Source: Cupriavidus agavae
GTDB taxonomy: Bacteria; Pseudomonadota; Gammaproteobacteria; Burkholderiales; Burkholderiaceae
Assembly: GCF_004217045.1 (NCBI RefSeq)
Contig: NZ_SGXM01000009.1
Span: 62,001 to 126,000, forward strand
Length of the DNA stretch: 64,000 nt
Direction of reading: 5' to 3'
Shown: positions 27,082-34,825 of the stretch, in pieces
Numbering within the stretch: the stretch's first letter is position 1
Layout of the letters: every line of letters starts with the position of its first letter
Translations under genes and position numbers: made by a program
Notes under the pieces: generated by a model
What the model was told of the DNA's origin: nothing
Seen by the model: the letters and a program-made list of their open reading frames with translations, nothing else
Databases searched by the model: none

Positions 27082-27381
27082 ATGAAGCAGGGCATCACGG
27101 TCGGATATCGCGTGGGCGTCGCCTCGCGCGCGCTCGCGGCCATCTTGGGCGGCTACGCCGTCGCCGCGCTGGCCACCGGATGCCTGTCGCTGGTTCTCGC
27201 CCGATGGACGGGCATGGCCCGCGCCGATGCCGTCGTGACGGCCTCGCTGCTGTCGTTCCTGTGGTTCGCGCTGGCCGTGGTCTGGGTCTTCGCGGCCGGT
27301 ACCGCCACGCGCGCGTGGATCGGCCTGGCCGTGCCGGCCGCTGTGCTCGGCCTTGGCTGGTTTGCCTTGCGGGGTGCGTGA
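27082..27381 (+). CDS. DUF3649 small membrane protein of iron-uptake cluster
   Basis: 99 residues with three hydrophobic segments (about 17-40, 52-74, 78-96). The order DUF3649, PepSY protein, DUF3325, TonB receptor is a recurring set in proteobacterial siderophore-uptake loci, and this fits the DUF3649 member by size and topology. Its stop overlaps the next start (TGATG). Function unknown; presumably assists inner-membrane handling or reduction of the ferric siderophore. Confidence 0.82.
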   Translation: MKQGITVGYRVGVASRALAAILGGYAVAALATGCLSLVLARWTGMARADAVVTASLLSFLWFALAVVWVFAAGTATRAWIGLAVPAAVLGLGWFALRGA

Positions 27382-29054
27382 TGACTGAACTCCGGAAAGA
27401 TCAGGGCCTGCGCCAGGCGATGGCGTGGCTCCATACGTGGTCCGGCCTGCTGGTGTGCTGGTTCCTGTTCCTCGTCTTCTGCGGCGGAACCGCCAGCTAC
27501 TACAAGGACGAGATCACGATCTGGATGAAGCCCGAGCTGCACGCGTCGCTGACTACGCGGGTATCCGATGTCGATGCCGCGCAGCGGGCCTACAGCTTCC
27601 TGCAGCGCGAGGCGCCCAATGCCGAGCGCTGGTTCATCACGCTGCCCGACGATCGTAATCCCGCCATTTCCCTGTTCTGGCTGCGCCAGCCGACCCCCGA
27701 GGACAAGGGCAAGAACAACCGGGCCCGGCTCGAAACCCGCACGCTGGACGCCGCCACCGGCGAACCGATCCCCGGCGCCCGCCAGACCCGCGGCGGCGAA
27801 TTCCTGTACCGCCTGCACTTCGACCTGCACTACATGCCCGCGCTGTGGGCGCGCTGGATCATCGGCTTCTGCACGATGTTCATGCTCGTGGCGATTGTCA
27901 GCGGCGTGATCATGCACCGGCGCATCTTCGTGGATTTCTTCACGTTCCGGCGCAAGAAGGGGCAGCGCTCCTGGCTGGACGCCCACAACGCAGTGGCCGT
28001 GCTGGCGTTGCCGTTCCACCTGATGATCACCTACACCGGGCTGGTCACGCTGATGTTCATGTACATGCCGTGGGGCATCGATGCCGTGTACAAGGGCGAC
28101 AACCAGGCGTTCAACACCGAACTGGCCGCCCGTGCGCCACGCGTCAAGCCGTCGAAGGAGTCTGCGCCGCTGGCCCCGATCGCCCCGATGATCGCGCAGG
28201 CCAAGGCGCACTGGAACGGCAGCGGGATCGAGCGCATCACGGTCGAGCAGCCCAACAACGCCGGCGCCACCGTGGCCCTGACGCGCCACGACGAGCGCAG
28301 CATGCGGACCACGCCGCCGTCGATGGTGTTCGCCGGCCCGACTGGCGAACTCAAGGCGAAGCTGGGCGACGAGATCTCGGGCCCCAGCGCCACCCGCTTC
28401 ACGATGGTGGGCCTGCACGTGGCCCACTTCGCGCCGCCGCTGCTGCGCGCGCTGTTCTTCCTGTCCGGAATCGCCGGGGCGCTGATGGTGGCCACCGGCG
28501 CGGTGCTGTGGGGCGTCAAGACGCGCCAGCACCACGCCAGGCGCATCGCCGCCACGGGCCGCACGCCGTTCGGGCTGCGGCTGGTGGAAGCGCTGAACCT
28601 GGGGGCCATCGCCGGGCTGCCGATCGCCATGGCCGCGTACTTCTGGGCCAATCGTTTGCTGCCGGTCGATCTGGCGCAACGCCAGGGTGTCGAGGTTCAG
28701 GCATTCTTCGCCGCCTGGGCCGTCGCGGCGGTGCTGGCGCAGATCCGGCCCACGCGCGGCATGTGGGCCGTGCAGCTGTGGGTGGGCGCGGCGCTGTTCG
28801 CGGGCCTGCCGGTACTCAACGCGCTGACCACCGCCACCCACCTTGGCGTGACGCTGGTCCACGGTCCGGCCGTCGTGGCGGGCTTCGACCTCACGGTGCT
28901 GGCGCTCGGCATCGGCCTGGGCAGTGCCGCGTGGATGGTTGGCAGGCGCAAGCCCGCGCCGAAGGCGGCCGCCAAGGGCGCCAAGGCCACGGCGAAGGGT
29001 GCCCGGCCGGCCGGTGCCGTGCGCAACGTCAACGGCATCGAGGTATCGCAATGA
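27381..29054 (+). CDS. PepSY-associated transmembrane protein (ferric-siderophore reductase-like)
   Basis: 557 residues. The first helix segment (WLHTWSGLLVCWFLFLVFCGG) is the PepSY_TM signature, with further helices near 165-190, 210-235, 360-385 and several at the C-terminus. Conserved His residues in the helices (for example HLMITYTGL and LHVAHFAPP) could bind haem, as in the FhuF/FoxB-like siderophore reductases of this family. It probably reduces ferric siderophore in or at the inner membrane. Coupled on both sides by overlapping codons. The C-terminal tail is Lys/Ala-rich. Confidence 0.9.
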   Translation: MTELRKDQGLRQAMAWLHTWSGLLVCWFLFLVFCGGTASYYKDEITIWMKPELHASLTTRVSDVDAAQRAYSFLQREAPNAERWFITLPDDRNPAISLFWLRQPTPEDKGKNNRARLETRTLDAATGEPIPGARQTRGGEFLYRLHFDLHYMPALWARWIIGFCTMFMLVAIVSGVIMHRRIFVDFFTFRRKKGQRSWLDAHNAVAVLALPFHLMITYTGLVTLMFMYMPWGIDAVYKGDNQAFNTELAARAPRVKPSKESAPLAPIAPMIAQAKAHWNGSGIERITVEQPNNAGATVALTRHDERSMRTTPPSMVFAGPTGELKAKLGDEISGPSATRFTMVGLHVAHFAPPLLRALFFLSGIAGALMVATGAVLWGVKTRQHHARRIAATGRTPFGLRLVEALNLGAIAGLPIAMAAYFWANRLLPVDLAQRQGVEVQAFFAAWAVAAVLAQIRPTRGMWAVQLWVGAALFAGLPVLNALTTATHLGVTLVHGPAVVAGFDLTVLALGIGLGSAAWMVGRRKPAPKAAAKGAKATAKGARPAGAVRNVNGIEVSQ

Positions 29055-29446
29055 GCGGCGCCGCGATGATCTCGGTGGGTCCGGCCTGCGTGGCCGGGCT
29101 GGGGTTTGCGGTGGGCGGCTTCACCTGGCTTGCCCAGGCGCTGGACCGCCACCACGCCGACATGTACGGACGCGGTACCTCGCCGGAGCCGGCGCGGGTC
29201 AGGCGGCTGCGCTGGCAGGGCACCATCGCCCTGACGCTGGCACTGGCGGCGTGCGTACTGGCCGAAGGCTGGGCCTTCGGCGTGGTGTACTGGGCCGGCG
29301 TGCTCACGCTGGGCGCCCTGACCGTGGTCGGTGCGTTCTCGTGGGCGCCGCAGGCCACGCCGCGCCTGGCGCGGATTGCCACGGCTGTCGGGGCCGTGGC
29401 GGCGGTGCTGTCGCCCTGGCTCATGCAGGCGCCGCTGCAGCCATAG
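29051..29446 (+). CDS. DUF3325 small membrane protein
   Basis: 131 residues with the start overlapping the PepSY gene stop (ATGA). Four hydrophobic segments, small charged loops (HHADMYGRG, RVRRLRWQG). Size, topology and position match DUF3325 proteins, which almost always accompany DUF3649 and PepSY proteins next to TonB-dependent siderophore receptors. No catalytic motif. Confidence 0.82.
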   Translation: MSGAAMISVGPACVAGLGFAVGGFTWLAQALDRHHADMYGRGTSPEPARVRRLRWQGTIALTLALAACVLAEGWAFGVVYWAGVLTLGALTVVGAFSWAPQATPRLARIATAVGAVAAVLSPWLMQAPLQP

Positions 29447-29571
29447 GTTTGTCACCGAGCAACGCCGGCAGAGCGTTGCCGCATGTTCACGGAATCGGGA
29501 TTCGGGTTCAGCCTGCCGCTGCGGAGGAGAAACGCGGCGCAGGACCAATTTTTTCTTCAGGGAGTGTCACC

Positions 29572-31782
29572 TTGTCTATCCACCACCGCGCGCAGGCGCC
29601 TGCCTCGCGCTCGCCGCGTTCTTCGCGTACCCCCATGCGTCATCTCGTGACCGCGCTCGCCGCGGCCGGCCTGCTGCCGACGCTGGCCTTCGCCCAGGAA
29701 GCCACGGCCGACGCCACGGCGCAAGGCGCCGGCACCACGTTGCCCACGGTGACCGTGCGCGGCGCGTCGTCGCCCGACCAACTGCCCGCGCCGTACGCCG
29801 GCGGCCAGGTGGCCCGTGGCGGCCGCCTGGGCGTGCTCGGCAACCAGGATTTCATGAACGTGCCGTTCAGCGTCACGTCGTACACGTCCGAGCAGATGCA
29901 GAACCAGCAGGCGCGTACGCTCGGCGGCGTGCTGGCTGACGATCCCGCCGTGCGTGTGACATCGGGTTTTGGCAACTTTTCAGAAGCCTTCGTGGTACGC
30001 GGCTTCACGCTGAGCGGCGACGACATCAGCTACAACGGCCTGTACGGTATCGCTCCGCGCCAGTTGGTTTCTCCCGAGGGCCTGGAGCGCGTGGAAGTGT
30101 TCCGCGGTGCCAACGCGTTCCTGAACGGCGTTTCGCCGGCAGGTACGACAATCGGCGGCTCCATCAACCTGGTGCCCAAATACGCGCTGGCCACGCCGAT
30201 CACGCAGGGCACGATCGACTACACCAGCGACGGCCAGGTGGGCGGCCATATCGACGTGGGCCGCCGTTTCGGCGAGAAAAAGCAGTTCGGCGTGCGTGTC
30301 AATGCCATGGCACGGGGCGGCGACACCGCGGTCGATAACGAGAGCCGCCAGCAACGCCTGTTTACGCTCGGCCTTGACTACCAGGGCGACGCGTTCCGCG
30401 TGAACGCCGATTTCGGCTACCAGAAGCAGTCGGTGTTCCAGGGCCGCAGCACGATCAATCTGACCGCAGCCGCTACCGCACTGCCGCCGGTGCCGTCCTC
30501 CACCACGAACTGGGCGCAGCAGTGGACGAACTCGAAGCTCGAAGACACCTACGGGACGATCCGCGCCGAGTACGACATCACGAAGGACTGGACCACCTAC
30601 GCCGCCTTTGGTGCGCACCACACCAATGAATTCGGCAATTACAGCGGCGCCAACGTCGGTAGTAACGGTTTCGGCACGGCATCGCTCCTTTCGGTGCCCT
30701 ACAAGCAGGACACGATCACCGGTGAGGTGGGCGTTCGTGGCAAGTTTGCCACCGGTCCGGTGAACCATACGGTCAACCTCAGCTGGTCTGGCCTGAAGCA
30801 GGAAAAGGCTTCGGCGTTCGGGTCTTCCGGCACATTCTCGACGAACCTTTACAATGCGCCGGCCGTGGCCTATCCGGCCTCGACCATCACCGGCAGCTTC
30901 GCCGACCCGTACACCACCGGTCGCACGAACCTCAATGGCGTGTCGATCTCCGACACGCTGGGCTTCCTCAATGACCGCGTGCTGGTCACCGGCGGCGTAC
31001 GCCACCAGGTGATCAACGTGCGCGGGTATGCCACCGGAACGGGTGCGCAGACCTCCACCTACAACGATTCCGCCACCTCGCCAATGTTCGGCCTCGTGGT
31101 GAAGCCTTTGCAGAATGTGTCGGTGTACTACAACTACATCGAGGGCCTGGCCCAGGGCCCCACGGCCGGCAATACTGCGGTGAATCGTGGCGAGATCTTC
31201 CCGCCGGTGAAGTCGAAGCAGCAGGAAGCGGGCGTGAAGTACGACGCCGGCAAGTTCGGCACGACGCTGGCGATCTTCCAGATCGAGCAGCCGCAGGGAA
31301 CGACCTTGACGGGCAGCGTCTTCGGCCTGCGTGAGTTGCGTAACCGCGGTGTGGAACTGAGTGTGTTCGGCGAGCCGTTGCGCGGCTTCCGCCTGCTGGG
31401 TGGTGTGTCGTACATCGATTCCAAGTACCAGAACGATCCGCTGCTGGACGGCAAGAAGGGCGTTGGCGTGCCCAACTACACGCTGACGCTGAGCGGCGAG
31501 TACGACCTGCCGTTCCTGGCCGGCTCGACGGTATCGGCGCGCTATATCCAGACGGGCCGCCAGGCCGCCAATACGTCGAACACGATCAGCCTGCCATCGT
31601 GGAACCGTTTCGATCTTGGTGCCCGGTACACCTTCAAGGCTTCGCAGATGCGCTACACCATGCGCGCGGCTGTCGAGAACATCGCCAACAAGGATTACTG
31701 GGCCGGGGTTTCGACTTCCAACAACGTGCTGTTCGTTGGCGCGCCGCGCACCTTCAAGGTCTCGATGACGGTCGACTACTAA
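29572..31782 (+). CDS. TonB-dependent siderophore receptor
   Basis: 736 residues from a TTG at 29572 with AGGGAG eight bases upstream; ATG 29635 would give a shorter but still exported form. Long signal peptide ending AFA before QE. The plug domain (about residues 55-190) has the VPFSVTSYTSEQMQNQQA and NGVSPAGTTIGGSINLVPK signatures, then a 22-strand barrel ending in a terminal Tyr (SMTVDY). It imports a ferric siderophore across the outer membrane using TonB energy. The stop interleaves with that of the convergent AraC regulator. Confidence 0.94.
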   Translation: MSIHHRAQAPASRSPRSSRTPMRHLVTALAAAGLLPTLAFAQEATADATAQGAGTTLPTVTVRGASSPDQLPAPYAGGQVARGGRLGVLGNQDFMNVPFSVTSYTSEQMQNQQARTLGGVLADDPAVRVTSGFGNFSEAFVVRGFTLSGDDISYNGLYGIAPRQLVSPEGLERVEVFRGANAFLNGVSPAGTTIGGSINLVPKYALATPITQGTIDYTSDGQVGGHIDVGRRFGEKKQFGVRVNAMARGGDTAVDNESRQQRLFTLGLDYQGDAFRVNADFGYQKQSVFQGRSTINLTAAATALPPVPSSTTNWAQQWTNSKLEDTYGTIRAEYDITKDWTTYAAFGAHHTNEFGNYSGANVGSNGFGTASLLSVPYKQDTITGEVGVRGKFATGPVNHTVNLSWSGLKQEKASAFGSSGTFSTNLYNAPAVAYPASTITGSFADPYTTGRTNLNGVSISDTLGFLNDRVLVTGGVRHQVINVRGYATGTGAQTSTYNDSATSPMFGLVVKPLQNVSVYYNYIEGLAQGPTAGNTAVNRGEIFPPVKSKQQEAGVKYDAGKFGTTLAIFQIEQPQGTTLTGSVFGLRELRNRGVELSVFGEPLRGFRLLGGVSYIDSKYQNDPLLDGKKGVGVPNYTLTLSGEYDLPFLAGSTVSARYIQTGRQAANTSNTISLPSWNRFDLGARYTFKASQMRYTMRAAVENIANKDYWAGVSTSNNVLFVGAPRTFKVSMTVDY

Positions 31783-32687
31783 GCGCCGGTCGGCACGTTC
31801 TGCTCCGCGCGCAGCCAGTCGCGCGGAGACTGGCCCACCCGGGCCAGGAACACGCGTGACAGGGCCGACGGGTTGGCATAGCCCAGCTCGTCGGCCAGCA
31901 GTTTCAGCGGGGCGCCATCGCGCAGCCGCGACTGCGCCAGGCTGACGCGCCAGTCGGTCAGGTAGTCGGCCGGAGTCTGGCCCACGATCTGCCGGAACGC
32001 CTCGGCAAATGCGCTGCGCGACATGCCCGCGCAGGCCGCCATCTTCTCCAGGTTCCAGCTTTCCCCCGGTGCCTCGTGCATCGCCACCAGCGCGCGCGCC
32101 AGACGCGGGTCCGACAGGCCCGTGATCAGCCCCGGCTGGATGCCGGCCGTGTCCGGGTGGTCGAGCATCCAGCGCAGCAGCTGGATCACCACCACCTCGA
32201 ACAGCCGGTCGGCCAGCAGTCTCTGCCCGCAGCGCACGCGCTCGGTCTCGGCGAACAGCAGCGACAGCGCCGGGCCGAGCCCCTCGACGCTGGCCAGCGG
32301 CAGCACCACCAGTGGCGGCAGGGCGCGCGCTAGCGGGTTGCGGGCGCCGCCCGCGAACTCGACCGTGGCGCAGGCGAAGTGCGACCCCTCGGCTGGCGGA
32401 TTATGGAAGGTGTGGACGGCGGGGCGGGGATAGAACAGCAGCGACGGCTCGCGGATTGCCAGTTCGCGGGGCAGCCCCTTGCTGTGGTGCGTCACGGTCA
32501 TCTCGCCATCGCGCATCACGTGCAGAAAGCCGCGCTCGGGCTCGTTGAAGCGCGAAATGCCGCACAGCGGGCCGCTGTGGAACAGGTGGGCGCGGATGCG
32601 GAAGCGTTCGAGCAGCGCTGAAAGCCGATCCACCGGCGCGGACGGGGCGGCGAGGGAGGTCGAGTTGGTCAGGGACGGGGTAGCCAT
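31779..32687 (-). CDS. AraC family regulator (cupin + two HTH)
   Basis: 302 residues. The N-terminal ~175 residues look like a cupin sensing domain (LFHSGPLCGISRF, HHSKGLPRELAIREPSLLFYPRP). The C-terminal AraC DNA-binding part has helix-turn-helix one (EKMAACAGMSRSAFAEAFRQ) and two (LKLLADELGYANPSALSRVF). Convergent with the siderophore receptor, where stops overlap by three bases, and divergent from the AhpD-like gene. Tandem direct repeats 21 bp apart in that divergent gap are a likely binding site. Confidence 0.93.
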   Translation of the reverse strand: MATPSLTNSTSLAAPSAPVDRLSALLERFRIRAHLFHSGPLCGISRFNEPERGFLHVMRDGEMTVTHHSKGLPRELAIREPSLLFYPRPAVHTFHNPPAEGSHFACATVEFAGGARNPLARALPPLVVLPLASVEGLGPALSLLFAETERVRCGQRLLADRLFEVVVIQLLRWMLDHPDTAGIQPGLITGLSDPRLARALVAMHEAPGESWNLEKMAACAGMSRSAFAEAFRQIVGQTPADYLTDWRVSLAQSRLRDGAPLKLLADELGYANPSALSRVFLARVGQSPRDWLRAEQNVPTGA

Positions 32688-32693
32688 GGTCCT

Positions 32694-32729
32694 TGGACGA
32701 TTGGATATGTTTCCTGGACGGATGGTATC
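32694..32729 (+). promoter_or_regulatory. Tandem AraC-type direct repeats
   Basis: TGGACGATTGGATAT (32694-32708) and TGGACGGATGGTATC (32715-32729) begin exactly 21 bp apart, the two-turn spacing usual for AraC-family sites, between the AraC gene and the AhpD-like gene. Confidence 0.5.
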
Positions 32730-32815
32730 TCAGCGTGCGCGGATTGGCACCATTATGGTCTCCAAGGACAGCAACAAACCAGCGTCCCGAAACCCAGACC
32801 ACCCAGGAGCACATC

Positions 32816-33361
32816 ATGACCGCACGTATCCCCGTACTCGATCCCCAATCGGCCCCCGCAGGCAGCCAGGTTGCGCTGGCGCAAATCCACGGCGCTTTCG
32901 GCGTCGTTCCCAAGATGTTCCGCGCCGTGTCGAACTCGCCCGCCGCGCTGCAATCGATGTGGGGCGCGTTTGGTGCGCTGGGCGGCGGCGTGATTCCGGC
33001 CAAGCTGGGCGAGCAGATCGCCGTGGCCGTGGCCGACCGCAACCGCTGCGAGTACTGCCTGGCCGCGCACACCGCGCTGGGCCGCAAGGCCGGCGCCAGC
33101 GCCGACGAGATGACGGCGGCCCAGGGAGGCCAGTCGAACGATCCGAAGACCGCCGCCGCGCTGGCTTTCGCGCTGCAACTGGTGGAGTCGCGTGGCCAGA
33201 GCAGCGACGCCGATGTGGCCCGCCTGCGTGAAGTGGGCTTCAACGACGAGGAAATCGTCGAGATCGTCGCCCATGTTGCGCTGAACCTGTTCACCAACTA
33301 CATCAATGTGGCGTTCGCGGTGCCCGTGGACTTCCCGCAGGTCAAGCTGACGGCTCGCTGA
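32816..33361 (+). CDS. AhpD/carboxymuconolactone decarboxylase-like peroxidase-related protein
   Basis: 181 residues from the ATG with AGGAG upstream. The AhpD-type redox site is intact: NRCEYCLAAH with Cys78, Cys81 and His85. Helical bundle elsewhere. Such proteins reduce peroxides or act as thiol oxidoreductases with a partner. The divergent AraC gene and the tandem repeats between them suggest direct control by that regulator. It ends before a strong terminator. Confidence 0.9.
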   Translation: MTARIPVLDPQSAPAGSQVALAQIHGAFGVVPKMFRAVSNSPAALQSMWGAFGALGGGVIPAKLGEQIAVAVADRNRCEYCLAAHTALGRKAGASADEMTAAQGGQSNDPKTAAALAFALQLVESRGQSSDADVARLREVGFNDEEIVEIVAHVALNLFTNYINVAFAVPVDFPQVKLTAR

Positions 33362-33383
33362 TTCGCCAGTTCCTTAAACGACA

Positions 33384-33409
33384 AAAGGCCGCCCCGAGGG
33401 GCGGCCTTT
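33384..33409. terminator. Bidirectional terminator
   Basis: AAAGGCCGCCCC (33384-33395) and GGGGCGGCCTTT (33398-33409): a perfect 12-bp inverted repeat with two bases between, flanked by A- and T-rich ends, between convergent genes. Confidence 0.85.
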
Positions 33410-33449
33410 GTCACGTGTCACGACTGGCGAAACCGGAGAAAGGAAACGA

Positions 33450-34100
33450 TCAGGCGTGGATGACCGACGGAGCGAGCTGCTTGCCGGTCAGGCTGGCCAC
33501 CGCTACCGCCATGGCCTGCTCGCGGGCGCCGTCGGCAGCCGGGGAGGGCGTGAAGCGCTCAGGCTCGTCGCGGGCCAGGCGTTGCAGGTGGCGCAGCTTG
33601 GCCTTCAGGCCCGGCTCGACGCGCGAATCGGGCGTTACCGTGGACGGGCAGGCCACGCCAAGGATGTCGAGCGCCTGCCGGAAGTTGTCGACCGTCAGTC
33701 CTTCGGCCGGATCGACCGACACCAGCCGGGCACGCTGCCCGGCGCTGAACGAGGCGGCCGGAGCCGTCGAGATGATGACCCAGGCGCCGGGCGCCGCATG
33801 CTGGCCGAACCAGGCGTCGATTTCCGCGCCGTGGCCGCCTTGCGTCGGGGGCGTCATGCCTTCCACCTGCAGGTCGAGCTGCTGGAAGATCGCCGCCGGG
33901 GTGCCGCGGCGCCACGCATCGGACACCACCACGCGGGCCCCGGCAATGCCGAACAGGCGGCGCAGGAAACCGAGCGCGATGGGGTCGAAGAACCTGACAT
34001 CCCGGAGCGTGCCCGTGTTGGGCGTACCGCCCAGGCGGGCAGCGGAGCGGTCCGAGTACAGGACACCGGGTACGTCCAGCATGATGAGGCGTTCAGACAT
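33450..34100 (-). CDS. HAD-like protein with degenerate catalytic motif
   Basis: 216 residues. The start MSERLIMLDVPGVLYSDRS and the later VVVSDAWRR look like the HAD domain associated with RNA-repair proteins, where motif I is normally DxDG. Here the second Asp is Pro (LDVPGVL), and the usual acidic motif in VIISTAP is missing, so phosphatase chemistry is doubtful. No neighbour explains its role. It may be a binding or regulatory protein. Convergent with the AhpD-like gene. Confidence 0.7.
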   Translation of the reverse strand: MSERLIMLDVPGVLYSDRSAARLGGTPNTGTLRDVRFFDPIALGFLRRLFGIAGARVVVSDAWRRGTPAAIFQQLDLQVEGMTPPTQGGHGAEIDAWFGQHAAPGAWVIISTAPAASFSAGQRARLVSVDPAEGLTVDNFRQALDILGVACPSTVTPDSRVEPGLKAKLRHLQRLARDEPERFTPSPAADGAREQAMAVAVASLTGKQLAPSVIHA

Positions 34101-34450
34101 GATGTTTCGTGGTCAGTCGTGATGGGATGGGTCTAGCGTATCTGGCTTTTTTACGATCCGGACGACACAAAGTGTGCGTAAGTGCAACAGTTGTGTAACT
34201 TGATCCGTCCATCCGTAAATACCGGTTACCCCGTTCCCGCAATTGTTTCCTGCGGACACATCTGCCGCCTCCAGCCTGGGATTCCGGGCCGGCGCGGACG
34301 ACGGAAGCTGCCGCAATGATCGCCTCAACGGGTCGCAAGGCCGGGCGGTTGACAGGAAGTTGAAAGGAAATGTACGGCAATCGGCCAGCCGGGCATGGCG
34401 GCAGATATGTCAGGCCGTGATACGAGGGCGGATGGGGAAGGCGGCGGAGT
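34101..34450. other. 350-bp region without recognised gene
   Basis: Nothing convincing was seen. The part next to the HAD-like gene is A/T-richer and probably contains its promoter. Confidence 0.4.
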
Positions 34451-34651
34451 TTAGCGGCGGCGCAGCAATTGCATTTCGAAATGCTCGAACGCGTACTGGC
34501 AGGCAATCCCGCAGAACAGGTCCGCCCGGCCGATGGGCTGCTCGCAGGCGTGGCAGGTGCCGCAAGGCTTCAGGCGGGGCGCCCAGTCGCGCCCGGCGTT
34601 TTCGAAGTCTTCCTCGAATGTGCTGTCGTCCTGTCCGGCCTTGCGTAGCAT
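34451..34651 (-). CDS. Small zinc-finger-like protein
   Basis: 66 residues from ATG 34651, preceded by AAGGA at good spacing; a longer frame exists but lacks a ribosome site. The cysteine pattern CGTCHACEQPIGRADLFCGIACQ has two CxxC-like pairs, as in small zinc ribbons that fold around one metal ion. The C-terminus is basic (LLRRR). Possible nucleic-acid or protein-binding role. No relative with known function is recognised. Confidence 0.65.
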   Translation of the reverse strand: MLRKAGQDDSTFEEDFENAGRDWAPRLKPCGTCHACEQPIGRADLFCGIACQYAFEHFEMQLLRRR

Positions 34652-34825
34652 GCGTCCTTTGCCTTTCCGCCACCTGCGCGTGAGTGTTGATCGGGTCTGC
34701 CGCGCCCGCAGGAACCAGCGGGCAGGCAGATATCCTAGCCGGCCAGCCGGCATCGGCAAATCGGATCAACACTATTTACGGCAGCGCGGGAGCAGGCTGA
34801 AGCCACAATTCCCCGCGGGTGCGCC

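Noticed and set aside
27153..29051. A 632-codon frame antisense to the PepSY gene
   Set aside because: Shadow frame with biased composition and no domain.
33450..34100. Pseudogene call for the HAD-like gene
   Set aside because: The frame is intact and of normal length; only catalytic residues differ.
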